Positions 21,689-33,740 of a stretch of DNA of 64,000 nt are shown in pieces. A program made the position numbers and the translations under genes. The stretch lies in the NCBI RefSeq assembly GCF_000711695.1, contig NW_013546961.1, positions 42,953-106,952 of the forward strand, in the 5' to 3' direction. The notes under the pieces are model-generated. The model saw only the letters and a program-made list of their open reading frames with translations, searched no databases and had not been told where the DNA came from. Position 1 is the stretch's first letter. The number at the start of each line of letters is the position of its first letter. This DNA comes from Tilletiaria anomala UBC 951 (Eukaryota > Basidiomycota > Exobasidiomycetes > Georgefischeriales > Tilletiariaceae).

Positions 21689-23040
21689 ATGGCTTCCAAC
21701 GTGGAAGACCCCGGACAAAAGTCCACCAAAAGCGTTACCCTCGACGTCGACCCTCCTGCTGCAGCAGCTGTGGGCAATAGCACCTCCACCAATGCAAGCG
21801 CAGATGCCGAGAATGAGGAAGGCGAAGTTGAGCGCAAGCATGTCGACGACGAGCTCGCCGCCATGTTCGGCGGCATGAAGAAGAAGAAGAAGGCGTCGAA
21901 GAAGACTCAGTTCGCAGTCGATCTCGATAACCTCCCCGCGCGGAGAGACTTTCAGGCACCGACGACTATTGCGGGGGACAAGGCCAAGAAGGAGGAAGCT
22001 GCAGCGGCTGCCGCAGCGTCAGCAGCAGCTACTGCTGAGCCCGCGAGCCCGGCAGGTGTCGCAGCGGCCGAGGGAATGGAAGATGGCGATCTGAACGTGC
22101 GTGGACGCTTCTCATCGCGCTTTGTTCTCACTACTGACACCCCTACCCTACTTTCCCCTCTTCGGCGTACCTAAACAGTTCGGAGAGCTGAAAAAGAAAA
22201 AAAAGAAGGGAAAGTCAACCAAGCTAGCAGAATTTGAGAAGGAGCTGGCCGAGGCCGAGGCAGCAGCTGCTGCCGAGGAAGAGGATGAGGAGGAGGGCGG
22301 CGCAGGTGACGAGGACGAGGGCGCCAACGGCGAAGATGTCGTAGATCGGACAGCTGAGGGAGACCTGGGCGACAACCCATTTGCGCATGACGCTGGCGCC
22401 GACGCGGGAGGTGCCGGCGCCGGCGCTGGCATCAACGACAAGCCGGACGACCAACAGGCCTGGATCGGCTCCGAGCGTGACTACCACTACTCGGAGCTTC
22501 TCGGGCGCATCTTTAAGACTCTGCGCCAACACAACCCGGCGCTCAGTGGGGACAAGAAGAAGTACACAATCGTTCCGCCAAGCGTGCAGCGCGAAGGCAG
22601 CAAGAAGACCATGTTTGCCAACTCTCTGGACATCTGCAAGCGCATGCATCGCGAGCCAGAGCATGTCTACTCGTTCCTCTTTGCTGAGCTGGGTACCATT
22701 GGCAACGTCGACGGTAGCCAGCGACTCATTATCAAGGGCCGCTTCCAGCCCAAGCAGATCGAAAACGTGCTGAGGAAGTACATTGGTGCGTTCTCTTGTC
22801 CTTTCCAGCGCTAAATTGTGAAATGAAAGCTGACATCTCGTGACAATCTGCTGCCAACATTGAACAGTTGAATACGTCACATGCAAGACCTGCAAGTCGC
22901 CCAATACGATCCTCTCCAAAGAGAACAGAATCTATTTCATGACCTGCTCCACCTGCGGCTCCACACGTTCCGTCAGCGCCATCAAGACCGGTTTCCAGGC
23001 CGTCACTGGCAAGCGTTCCAAGCTGCGTGCAGCAGCCTAA
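21689..23040 (+). CDS. SUI3: Translation initiation factor eIF2 subunit beta
   Basis: Three exons (21689..22096, 22179..22785, 22868..23040) give 395 residues. eIF2-beta joins eIF2-alpha and gamma to carry initiator Met-tRNA to the 40S ribosome and is contacted by eIF5 and eIF2B. Two lysine blocks ([10 protein letters not shown] near residue 64 and [10 protein letters not shown] just after intron 1) correspond to the K-boxes that bind eIF5/eIF2B. The conserved core follows from [19 protein letters not shown] to [21 protein letters not shown]. Intron 2 splits the conserved [11 protein letters not shown] block, and the C-terminal C2-C2 zinc ribbon (CKTC...CSTC) closes the protein. The region between the K-boxes and the core is rich in Ala, Glu and Gly and is lineage-specific. 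Confidence 0.96.
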
Positions 23041-23223
23041 AAAGATGCGGAAATAGAACAAAAGGAAGCAAGACAGTCTTACATCTTCCGTTGTTACTCA
23101 TTCCCCTGTCATGCTTGCTGTACTGTCATTCTTTACCTATTGCATGTTCATGCTGTTTAGTGCAACGTTCTTCATATTACAGTGGCGAAACAGGGAGGCC
23201 TCGCAAGCCCGCGCACGCATACA

Positions 23224-26200
23224 TCAGCGCTGCTGTTCGCTCGCGGATATCCCGATCGTCGAGAGGCGTGGCGTGGCGGCAGTGGACGCCGGTGCGTGTC
23301 TGAACTGCTGCTCAAACGACTCGACGCCGCCGCCGAGGACGCCAAAGTTGTCCTGTGCGATGCGGCCTAAGTGCTCGAGCTGCTCAATGACCTCCTTCAT
23401 TGCGAGCGCGTACGAGTAGAACAACAGGTACTCCGTCCCTCCGCGCACCTGCCGCTTGCGCACGACCGGCAGCGCGCGGATACGCTCCAGCAGTGCCTTG
23501 CGCGCCGCATTTGCCGCGGGCAAGTACGGCGGCAGCGGGCTCTTGAGGTGGAACGCGCTGCCGAGGATGTAGAAATACAACAGCACGTTGCCGACCATCT
23601 CTCGCCGGTACGGGTTGACCGGAATGACAAAGTCGCGCCGTACCAGGTGATGCCACGCATCCCGACCCGTGACGCAGCGCATGCTGTGCAGCTTGTCTAA
23701 TATGCTCTGGCAGCTGTTGATCATCGCTTTGTACTTGGCGATGGGGAATGGCCCTGCAGAAAGGAGAAAGATTGGACGAGCACGTCAGCTTAATGTAACA
23801 AGAAGTTTCTTGTTTTTCCAGCAGGCGATGCTACTCACCTTTCAGACGCGGCTCATGCTTGGTCTGCACAAGCAGCCCTTCCAGTCGAATAATTGCTACT
23901 TGCAACTGCAGCTCCCTGCAGAGCGAAAGAGGCGAATTAGCGAAGTGATTTCCATCCGTCAGAATATGAAAGGCGACAGAAGACTCACAAAGGCTGGAAT
24001 TGGTCTCGCTGCCTAGAGCCTTCATCCGGGGCCAGCAGCGGCCGGCTCTCCTCATCCCCTTCCCAATCGTGCTGCGGCATCGTCGCTGGCCGGTCCGGTG
24101 GTTCTGCCGAGTAGCTAAGCACAAGACGCTGATAAAGGTAGGAGAGTTTGAACATGAGGTCCGCCATACCCTCCGCAAGTTGCCTTCGTGCCTCCATGGG
24201 CCAGACGAGATGTGTGAGCAGCGAAGCCCACGTGACGCCAATGATGACGGAGATCATGCGCTTGATCGCGATTTGCTCCACTTCGATCCCGAGCTTGCGC
24301 AGGTTGTAGCTGTACAGTGCCGTCAAATTGTACGTCAGCAGGACGAAGCGGCCTGCCGATGCGTGCTGGGGTTTGGCCACGATCGCCCAAAAGCACGGGA
24401 CGGAGAAAAGCGCGCCAAAGATTGGCAGCGCGACGTTGTTATCCGGGAAGAGCGTATAGGCGGTGTAGGCTGCGCCGGCTCCGATCACTGTCCCAGCAAT
24501 GCGCTGGAAACTCATCTGGTTGCTCTGGCCCACGGTGGGTGACATGACGATCATGTAGCTCACAAGCGCCCATTGGCCCTGGTAGTCCTTGAAGATGGGA
24601 CGTGTGGCATGGATAAACGCGGGCGCTGCCATGAGCGCAGCGCCAACACCCGTCTTGATGGAAAACTTGATATCGGGCCTCCGCAGAAAGTTGCCAAGAG
24701 ACCAAATGACGCGCGACATGCGCATATTCAATGTATCTGCCGCAGGCGTTTGGCCGGTGTTCACTTGGTGTGGCCGGTAGTCTGGGAAGGTGACCTGAGG
24801 CTCCTTCATTTTTCGCCTTCCCTGTCTGCAGCTGTGCCTCCTGCCACGCAGACTGAAGGAGGGCATGCTGTCGCAAGTACATAAAGATTTCAGCCATTGT
24901 TGCATAGGCATTGCCCTGCGCCGGACTATGCGCTCCTCTTGCTGACGGATCTGTTCCAGTGCAGCAGTGAGATACTGCAATTCTTTTGCGAACTCCTCCA
25001 AGTTGAAGACAAAGAAAAAGACAAGGAAGACCTGCTCATCCGGCATGATCTCTTCGTCGGCCAAGCTTTTCGTCGCTCTTGCGACAGCCTCCAGCTGATC
25101 GACGGACCTGCATTCGTCATACATAGTGTTCTCGTAAATCCGTTTGATCGAAATGCTCTGCTCGTGACGAAAACGCTCAAGAGCAAGACGAACGTCCTCA
25201 GATAGCAACGTGAAGCTACTGCCTGGAATGTAGTGGTTGTGTTGTGGCGGCTGCGTGGCGGTACTGGCAAAAGAAGCCTCCCGGGCAACATTGTGTTGTT
25301 CGTTCCCGCGAACCTCTGGTAGTGCCACGTCGCCTGCCGTCAAGAAAGCGGAGCGCAGATTGCGAAGTGTGCGACTGCTTGTGAACTGCAGATGGAGGAC
25401 AAATCAAAAGCGACAATCGGCCAAACATATCAGCATGCGCAAAGGGCTACAGCGTGGCGAGACTACGCAGCACCACTCACAACCAAGCTGCGCATATGTG
25501 GACCAATGAACTGCACAAAGTCGCCGAAAGCGTCTGTCCTAGCTTTCCACTGTCCATCATTGTCAGCGTCAACCTCTGCCTCTCCAGCAGCGAACGGATC
25601 TTCTCCTCCCGCCTCTGGTCGGCGCGCAGCAGCTTCACTTTCCATTGCAGCTTGCTTCGCCGCCGCTGCCGTTGCCTCCTTCTGCTTGGAGATGATCCTC
25701 TGTTGCAAGCCACAGCTACTCCTGAGACCGCCGAGATGCTGCGCGAGGCGGTTCATGCTGCCGACGACGTCGGCATAGCGGGCGGGCGCCTGGCCTCGCA
25801 TGCGTGCGTCGAGCATGCGTTCCATCTGCGCCTCGCGTAGGTTTTTCTTGAGCGAAGTGAAACTGGTGTGGTGGTCGTCGATTGCCTGCTTGATGCGCTC
25901 GCTGTCAAGGCTGAAGTTCCGCGGGTCGTCCAACAAGAAGGTCTTGGTGAGCACCTTGAGCAAGGTCGCGAAGCCGGTCAAGTTGCGCCTAATATCTGCT
26001 TGCAGTGCCTTTGTGGCGCTCTGCGGGCCGATGGCAAAGCAAATGAGGTTGGAGATGAACACGCCGCTGATGACACAGATGGTCACTTGCAGGCTCTTGT
26101 CGCTCGAAAAGCGGCCGAGGTGCGCGGCGCCTTCCTTGATCATGACGGTGAAGACGACAATGCCGATCATGCTGCAGGCCGTGTTGAATGACGGGCTTGC

Positions 26201-27994
26201 CATGCGCACTTTTGCCCACGCCATAAACCCCATTCCCCCGCCGAGGAAGATGGAGACGATGAGGAAGTTTGACAGCAGCGCAAGATCGAGGTTGTGCAAG
26301 AAGACAGCGGTGAGCATCGACAGCGTGGTCAACAGTAGAGAGTAGACAAATCCGACCAGGGCATACATGTCTGCCTCGAGCATGGCGCCGAGCGTCTTGG
26401 CGGGGTGGAAATAGACTGAAACAGTAGCGATCATGTGCAGATTGGAGATTGGCACCTTTTTGTCCGGGTCGTGATTTGGAAGCAGCATAGCGAGCCGCCT
26501 AGACAGCACGGGGGAAAAGGTACACAGCGAAGCGAGAAAGTATGCGATAAAGCATTTGAGCAGTCCGCGTTGGAGATTTGTGAGCCTGATTCCTCCGCCC
26601 ACAGTCAAGTGATGTTGCACCCACGCACGCGCTCGGTAAAGGACGCCGCGCAAGCTCTCTTGCTCGGCGAGCTTACGACGCTGATCTTGTCGCTGTAGCA
26701 GCTCTTCCTCTGCATCCGCTTCGAGCAGTGTCTTTGCTTCTGGGACGTAGGCAAGCGGATCTTCACAGGCTGGGATCGCCGATGGTGTCAGGATGTCGAG
26801 GTAGGAGACCGGTTCGGATGTGACCAACTGCGCTGCTTCTTCGATCTCTCTTTCTGGATCCATTCCGCTGTCATTGTCTGCATCGGTAGAAGTAGCTTCA
26901 GAAGCGCTGATGCTACCAATTGCAGCGCCCTTCCGCTTTGGAGGCGATAACAGCCTCTTGAAAGCGCCTTTAAGCAGGGGAGTCCGGTTCGAGGTTCCGG
27001 GGCTGCTCTGGCCATTGCTGCCTCTTGCCGGCTCCTCAGATGTGAAGGGATACCCGCGACCAGCCAGAGGAGCGTGATGCCATGAAATCGATTTTTTCTG
27101 CTCGAGGCTACGGGCTTCAGAGCGTTCCTCTTCGACTTCGACTTGGGCGCTTTGGTCGCCTTGTTCCAGCAGGTGCGCAATGCTTTGCCACTGGTCTGCG
27201 TGCCGCGCCGTCCCCCCCGACCGCTTGGAAGCGCGACATTGGCCGATCGACGCAGACTTGGAGAGCGCCGTGGCTAAAGACGGACGGGTACTGGAGGAAA
27301 AAGAAGCATTTGGAGTCGAAGAGAGAACTGGGAGAGAGGACGAAGCCGTCGCACCCGTGGGCCACGAGGCTGAGCCCTCGATAACCGGTTCTGCGCGAAA
27401 CGATGAAGCAGATGCAGTCGAAGAGTGCAGCTGCGGCGGAAAGTTTGCACGAGCGGCAAGGCTGTTGCTATCCTGAGCATGGTTGTGGACGCTTCCTCCC
27501 ATGTCCGATGTCAGAGCAGTGCTCAATCTACATCGCTGCCGCCTTCGAATCTCTCGCTGCTCACGAACGAGTCGCTGCTCCTCGGCCTGTTCGTCTTCCT
27601 CCAAATCATTTTGCGCATCGTGCGCGTCCAACACGGGACTGAGCCCATCATCATCTAGGCGCATGTAGTCGTCCTGATCTCTGTCCTTTTTGGCAGTTGA
27701 AGATGACGAAGTATAATCAGGGCGCAATGGGGTCGGAAGCTGCAGATGAGCAGTAGCAGCTACGGTACTGCATACAGCGGACCATAATGCTGTGTGCCGT
27801 CTGCGTGGGCTTTGTTGAGGTGCAGAAGTGACAGACCGATCGTTCAGATCAGTCGAAGGCAGGTCTGATCGATGAGCAGGACCGTGGTTTCCCCAATCGA
27901 ACACACCTCCCGGTCCCGGGGTCGCAGTAGAGGCAGGCAGAGCATGTGTATGTTCCAAGCGGGCTGTGGCGTCATAAGAAGGCAGAGAAGCCAT
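23224..27994 (-). CDS. ArAE_2_N/FUSC/DUF2421 multipass membrane protein
   Basis: Four exons (27994..25481, 25385..23989, 23915..23839, 23753..23224) give 1505 residues. The architecture is that of fungal 'putative ER transporter' proteins annotated with ArAE_2_N, FUSC-like and DUF2421 domains. A disordered N-terminus of about 450 residues precedes a first cluster of about six helices (GLLKCFIAYFLASLCTFSP onward), then a long helical cytosolic stretch, then a second cluster (FSIKTGVGAALMAAPAF, WALVSYMIVMSPTVGQSNQM), and a C-terminal DUF2421 region. The 77-nt third exon rebuilds LELQLQVAIIRLEGLLVQTKHEPRLKGPFP, a conserved phrase of the family, which supports the splicing. Some relatives are described as brefeldin A sensitivity-related; substrate and location are not established. 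A short Cys/Arg-rich stretch near 24800-24870 could hide an unrecognised intron. Confidence 0.88.
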
Positions 27995-30727
27995 GACTCT
28001 ATACCTGTATCAAAATTGTGGACGGAACAGGAGGTTGAAGCAAATACCGTGAGCTGGAGGGTGCGTCGTTTCTGACGTATAAATCGTCCTCGCACGGTGC
28101 GAACGAAGCCAGCTTCGAGCTATTTTCGGGCTGGGGCATCCTACTTCACGCAGCAGAGACTGGAGCCAAGTACATTGTCCCAGTAGGCACAGGCATTGCA
28201 GCGCTAGTCAGATCACCATATGCGCTGCTTCGCGGTATCGCTTGGCGTGGAGCGGTGCCGCTGATCGCTGACGCCACACTCGCATCAGTCAGCCTCGAAG
28301 CACGCCTGACAGGGAACATCAACGTCACTTGGTAAGAGGTGCAGGACGAGCACAACCCTACCCACGCCAAGATTTTCCGCTGCTCTTGGTCGATGCATAT
28401 GAGTGAGCGTGGAGGCTGCCAACGGAAAAGGCGCGAACCAGCACTAAGTAGCACCACCATGTCAGGGGTCGGCTGTTGACCATCGAAGATCGTTGGACTT
28501 GCCTTCCGCAAGCTGAAAGTAAGTGCGAGGTTCGGTGCAACCAAGGGTGGGTGCTGGATGCTTGGTCTGGTGGCTCGAGCGTATGCCTCTTGGGAGACCT
28601 TTTAATCGTACGAAAACCCTCGAGGATGAGACCTTCCATTTGCCTTGTTGGACTGATTCACTGCCGTTTCCTATGTAAAGAAGGGACCTATGATGCGATG
28701 ATGGATATACGCATCGGCGAAGCAGGCTGTTTCCAAAAGCTTCCCCAGCCAACAGCGTGCTCGCTGGTCGGCGCTTATCGCCTGTTAGCGCTCACACTCA
28801 GGCGGGAGCCGGGCGGGCGAACCTCGGGTCTGTGCGTGCGACGCGTGACTTCCTGCGCGACGTGAAAACTGACATCACACAAAAAACGTATGCACTTCCG
28901 TTCTGTGGTATGCGGACTCGCCTCTCTTCGCGCAATCTTCGTTTTTGCCAATCGCAAGAGACGACAGAACCTTTGCGAGTTGCAACACCAGAGAGTACAT
29001 TATTTACAGAGTACTTCGAATGCGATATTAGAATTGTCGATTTGTGAGGTGCTACAAACCTCAGAGCCGCAGGTCCCGCTTCGTGTACATTCCGTGGTTC
29101 TGTCCCTGTGTTGAACTGTAGCGGTACGGCAGGACTTCATTGGCGTGTCCTGCTCCGCTTTCCACCCTCGCGGGGGAGTGTGAGGGAACATAGCCGAATT
29201 GGGTCCTGAAGGCACTGGGGGGGTGGCGCGTTGCTAGGCATGTTCAGACTATCGCAATGCTGTAGGCGACGAAAAATTCTTTCGCTGATCAAAGCTTGGC
29301 AAAATTAGCTGAATCTTGTTGTCCTTGATCCTGCAGCCCAGAAAGTCGCCGATCGTTTATCAGAAATTTGAGCCTCCCGATGCTTGGACTTCGAGGGCCG
29401 TTCTGAGAGCGATGACGATGGCATCGCTGGTAACACTCATCAAAAAGCCCTTTCATATCATATCGAGGTCAGGGCCGCTCTTGTCGCCAATCAGGACAGT
29501 CCATGCTTTCGGAAGGGTCTTGCGAGGAGTTTCTCCGAGGCAAAGTGTCGCCTCCGTCCAATTGTCGACCCCGAGAATGATGCTGACTGGCGCAACTCGA
29601 TTGTTGCTCGCAGTTTGTTGTCAATCTCATCATCCTCCGCTTTTGACTTTCGGCTCAGGGTTGCAGGCAGCGCAGATGCGATATGTGAACGCTCCCGGTC
29701 GCCTCGCCCGTTTGTGAAATGGCCCAAAGTCACTTTTGCCATTGTATATAGCTTGTAGCTTCTCGCGTCGAGGTTGTATATGTTGTATTGGATGGTCCAA
29801 AGAAGCCCATCGCTGTAGAGAGAGTATCAAGACACTGTAGACTTTCGTCCAGATCCTTATCAAAGACTTTTGAGTTGTGAAGATTCTTCGATTCGACCGT
29901 GAGGTGATCCCACGACCGCGGGATGCAGCGGAGTGCATGCTGCAGCCGAGGATTGAACATTTCCCAGTTGCCTTCGTTCAGCGGGAGTAAGGTGAAAAGG
30001 ATGCGATAGAATTTTGCAATTGCTCTTCAAGGCTGACCTCCCTCTGTCTTGTTTTGCTGCTTCGCCCCAAGGTAGCACTAGGCATGCTCCACGTTTCGCT
30101 GTTTCGTTTCACTTGAAGTTGAACTTCGTCATGGACATTGACGGAAGTGTCCCAATCCGCATACCTTTTGTCGCGCTGTCGAGCAGTCTCTGTTTCATCG
30201 CCACGATTCGCCTGTTTTCGAACTTTTTCACCTCGTTGGAGTTTAAGCTGTCGATTGTGCTCAAAATGCCATCTGAGCACTTCTGGCGGAATCTTGAGAC
30301 GTTCAAACGGTATGTGTGCACCCTAAGGTGTCCGCAGCGCGAATATCCTATGCGCATAAGAGCAATCTACGCCTTGTCTGCACGCATTTTATGGAAGGAA
30401 GAAACAAAGATTCCTCTTGAAGAGATCGAAAGTCACACGCTTCCCGCTCGCAGCGACCAATGCATGGTGCTGGTCAGACGGGAAGCGCTGATGACTGCGA
30501 GCGAGCCTCTTCAAGAGTGGTTCTTCACCGTGCCTTTCGGGGAATGCTGAACGCCTTCGGGAAGATCTGGTCGCAGGAACACAACAATCAGTTGGTTTGT
30601 ATTATGCTGTCGCCCCTCCGAGCTTGATCACTTACACCCGTTCGAACAGGCTATCACTCTTGCCTTTTTCTGACTCGTCCTGCTGGTTTCCTGCAAAGAT
30701 GGCATCTATGTTCGCTAAGCGGGATCC
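27995..30727. other. Gene-poor stretch with fragmentary ORFs
   Basis: No gene with a recognisable domain was found in these 2.7 kb, and base composition is visibly less GC-rich than the flanks. Three fragments look protein-like but are not complete: a + frame at 28039-28336 ending in NINVTW; a minus frame at 30324-29978 beginning after a TTAG acceptor-like site; and a minus frame of about 100 codons ending at 29730 that overlaps it in another frame. The last two could be a gene broken by a frameshift near 30035. The competing + strand ORF 30131..30550 starts with ATG and has 139 codons. I cannot decide between them by eye. Confidence 0.4.
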
Positions 30728-31144
30728 TTAGTGGTGCCAGCTATCAGTCTCAGACCCCTCATGACTTCCTCCCGGGTAGCCAACTGCGGTGACGATGAAG
30801 ACATCGACGAGTGTTTCTTCGTCCACAGAGCGTTCATCCATATTTGCGCTTCGGTCGTGCACAGCTGGTGCGGTTTGCACAGCTGGCTCTACCCCCTTCC
30901 TCCCGGGGTCCTGAAGGCTATCTGATGTGTCGCGTGCTGCATGCGAGGCGCCGTGGTCAGCAGTCGAATCATGGAACCTTGTCGCCTGGAAGGCGTGAGA
31001 CTCATAACTAGGCTTCATCCTGTGCGTCGATTGAGACGCTTCATACAAGTCCTTCACGGTAGAAAGATGCGGGCTCCAACTTTGCAATCATTACCTGCGG
31101 AATTTCGGGGCAGTCAGACCTGGAAGGTTGGTGAGTCGCGCCAT
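30728..31144 (-). CDS. Hypothetical small protein
   Basis: A two-exon model (31144..31095, 31019..30728) gives 113 residues beginning MARLTNLPGLTAPKFRR. The 75-nt intron has GT..AG ends and joins two open frames in phase. The product is hydrophilic and probably disordered, with no domain I recognise and no signal peptide or membrane segment. A TCACGTGA site lies about 110 bp upstream. The model rests only on frame and splice signals, so it may be wrong. Confidence 0.3.
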
Positions 31145-31627
31145 CGAGAGGAGAGCGAGGGTTGGGAGTGGGATCTAAAAAGCTCTTGCATTGGATTCTT
31201 GGCCTGGTTATCAGAGCATCAATTGCATGCTTGACTACCATTCAGCCTGCGTCACGTGAGCGATTTCAGTGAAACGAATCGTAATCCTGTGGGGTTCCGG
31301 GAGTTAATCTCAGTCTGAGATTGCTGAATGAGAGCCAGGGTTGGGTTCAAAGCTAAGGAAAATGGAAGGGGAAGGAAAATATTGTCGGAAATCAGGTATC
31401 ACCTTCCTCAAAAATCCCAGATATTTTTTCGATTCAACGTCTGAATATGAACAGTGGATCACCGATCACAAACGAGAGGGAGGTCAGGTGAAAGGCAAAT
31501 CGTTTCGTAGCCTGTCGTTACATCTTGCACTTCAGGCATGCGCGGCACTCAAGCCCCACTCGCTGTTGCGCTCGCAGCTTGGTCATTCTGACACATCTCT
31601 TGACGGCCTGAAAGCCTTCTTGCAGCC
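31145..31627. promoter_or_regulatory. Spacer upstream of OPI10
   Basis: This 483-nt spacer contains a palindromic TCACGTGA site at 31252-31259 and no convincing ORF. It should include the OPI10 promoter. Confidence 0.4.
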
Positions 31628-32511
31628 ATGTTTGCCGTCGTAGTCGCTGGCCGGCTTCCGCTGACCACGCCGCAGCAAATCGATCCAACTCATATTGTCT
31701 TTCCGCTGGAAGAAGCGAACAGCATCAACCATGTTACAGTCTTCATGGATGGCTCACAGGCTTTCCCTCCTGGCTACAGCGCAATTGTGCATTTCCTGTG
31801 GCCAGGCGAGGGGAAGGAGTGGATGCTTTTAGGATGGTGCGTGTTACATGTGTTCTTCCTCTCTCCCTCTTTATATGCCTGACAACATGTGGATCCTACG
31901 TCCCATCAGCCTTCGGAATGCGAAGCCTTCGGCTATCTTCAAATTGAGAGGGACTGCTATTCCTTCTTCTTCTTCATCTGCAGGGGCCACGCCCGGCGGC
32001 AGCGACAGCCTGTTCGCTTCGGGCGGAGTGGGGCAAAGTACATCCGAAGGTGTCACCGCTCAACTCGGGATCAGCATTGAGCTGGATGAGGTCGTAGATG
32101 CTCAAATGGCTGCTCTAGCACATGCCACGGGTGGCGCGGCTGGCGCTGCGGGAGCTGGACCCGCAGATGCTAGTGCTGCCAGCGCGAATGCTGGTGCGCT
32201 CGTCAAGGCGGGAGAGAGAGACGCGACTTTGTTGATCGAAGCTGCATTGGCTGTGGCACCGCGAATAGGTACGGCTCATGTCTGGCAATTCAGTGTTCAG
32301 ATCTTAAGCTTGTATCTCACCTACTGACTGCTGCACGTCACCTTACCTCCTTCTCTGCCAATGCAACACAGCCAAAAATGCATTTTCGTACCTATCTTCC
32401 TTCGCACCCGATTCGGCGCCGCAGACAGCGCCTCTGCTTCAAAAGTGGCTTGAACAATTCGAGCGCAAACTCAAGGCGCAGGGAGCAGCCTTTCTGGAGA
32501 AGGACGTTTAA
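31628..32511 (+). CDS. OPI10: Hikeshi/Opi10, Hsp70 nuclear import carrier
   Basis: Three exons (31628..31836, 31910..32268, 32372..32511) give 235 residues. Hikeshi carries ATP-loaded Hsp70 through nuclear pores after heat stress; the yeast orthologue Opi10 was first found through inositol excretion. The start MFAVVVAGRLPLT matches the family start, followed by FPLEEANSINHVTVFMDG, the aromatic stretch with WPGEGKEWMLLG, and AKPSAIFKLRG rebuilt across intron 1. QLGISIELDE and the C-terminal NAFSYLSSFA...LQKWLEQFERKL match the conserved C-terminal helices. An Ala/Gly-rich loop between these blocks is longer than usual. Intron 1 is placed after TG so that LLGCLRNAKPS reads through. Confidence 0.93.
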
Positions 32512-32801
32512 TGTGTTTGATCGCTGAAGTGCTGAAAAACTGAAGGGTCGCCAGTGCACCGTGTGCAAGCAATGATACAAAAGGTTTTTGCGTTCTGACA
32601 AAGACCCTCCTGGTATAAATTGACAGCTCAACCACGACAAATGTAGCATATGTGACGAGGAGATACATTAGATAGTGAATCGTCAACTGGAGGCTTTGTG
32701 CAGGATCTCAATGTTGGTGCACCTGGTACATGAAAGGCATGAATGTCAGAGCCTCGAATGAGGTTCCTCGAGACTCGGGTGTCCATTCCTCGCCCACCTG
32801 T

Positions 32802-33740
32802 TCATTCACTCACAGTGTTGACAACCACATTTTGCCACTCTGTCAGCGTCCGAAAATAGACGTCATCCCCCTTATCCACCAGACCATCTGGAGACCATAC
32901 GAGCAAGCGATCAAATGTCCCTACGATGCTCATCACCTTGCCCTCCGATGGCCCGCGCATCGCAGCAGACTCTGCATGGCCAACGGGTCCTCCGTCTACC
33001 CCTTCCCCTTCGCTGCGTTGACTTGTTTGTGGCCAATCCGCTTCCAGGTCGATATCTTCCGCCAAAACCTGTATAGGCGGTGACTTCGGTGCTGATGGTG
33101 ACGGTGCGAATTGCTGCTGATGTTCCCTGTCCGACGTGTCCGAGTCTGAGTCCGAGTCTATTGCGAATCGTGTCGGTACGGTGGGCCCCTTCTTCCTTAC
33201 TTCCTTGCGCGGCGATGTCCATTTCTCTACCAGGCTGTCCGTATTCCTAGGTTTCCCAGAGCCGATACGCTTGGAATGGAGCCCGTGCTGTGCTGGATTA
33301 TCTCGCGGGAGCGTTGGAAGTAGCTGTTGCATCGCTACGGGTACATCGAGCACGACGCCTGTCCATCCGGGCGGCAGACTCAGCGGTGTGCCATGAATCC
33401 CCCGGCCTCTGAAAGCTGATTCGTAGCACTCTTCTCCAGATATCGATAAGTGACCACCCCCCTTGCACAAGCTCTCGGAATTGGGCCCTTGCTCTGCCTT
33501 CAAGGCCGCTTCATTCGCTATAGCAGCCGATGTTACTGGCTGTTCCACAGGAGCCGGTGTCATGACCATGAATGGACCAACGGGCGCTGGACCACTATAT
33601 GAAATCGTAAAAGGCATCAGGTGTGGTTGTACAGATGATGGCTGGTCATGACGCCGTCCGTTGCAGTCCAACGAATTAGGGGCAGACGGCGCTTTCGGAT
33701 CCCGCGGCCGGCCGATCAATATGGTGGGCAAAGCGGGCAT
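32802..33740 (-). CDS. RNH203: Ribonuclease H2 subunit C
   Basis: A single open frame; the first ATG is at 33740 (312 residues). RNase H2C is a structural subunit of the nuclear enzyme that removes ribonucleotides from DNA and RNA from hybrids. The family blocks are PFTISYSGPAPVGPFM near the N-terminus, FRGRGIHGTPLSLPPGWTGVVL in the middle, and VGTFDRLLVWSPDG with TEWQNVVVNTV at the end, in the right order. A disordered insertion of about 120 residues (DSDSDSDTSD and Pro/Ser-rich) separates the middle and last blocks, so the protein is roughly twice the human length. The frame stays open upstream of 33740 to about 33840 without an ATG, so a further 5' exon is possible. Confidence 0.82.
   Translation of the reverse strand: MPALPTILIGRPRDPKAPSAPNSLDCNGRRHDQPSSVQPHLMPFTISYSGPAPVGPFMVMTPAPVEQPVTSAAIANEAALKAEQGPNSESLCKGGGHLSISGEECYESAFRGRGIHGTPLSLPPGWTGVVLDVPVAMQQLLPTLPRDNPAQHGLHSKRIGSGKPRNTDSLVEKWTSPRKEVRKKGPTVPTRFAIDSDSDSDTSDREHQQQFAPSPSAPKSPPIQVLAEDIDLEADWPQTSQRSEGEGVDGGPVGHAESAAMRGPSEGKVMSIVGTFDRLLVWSPDGLVDKGDDVYFRTLTEWQNVVVNTVSE

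Noticed and set aside
28146-28544. Possible retrotransposon fragment (minus) or membrane peptide (+ strand 28039-28336)
   Set aside because: Neither translation shows reverse transcriptase, RNase H or integrase motifs, and no terminal repeats are visible nearby.
30131-30550. 139-codon ORF on the + strand with an ATG
   Set aside because: No domain is recognised, and the opposite strand is equally open with a more protein-like composition, so I could not assign the strand.
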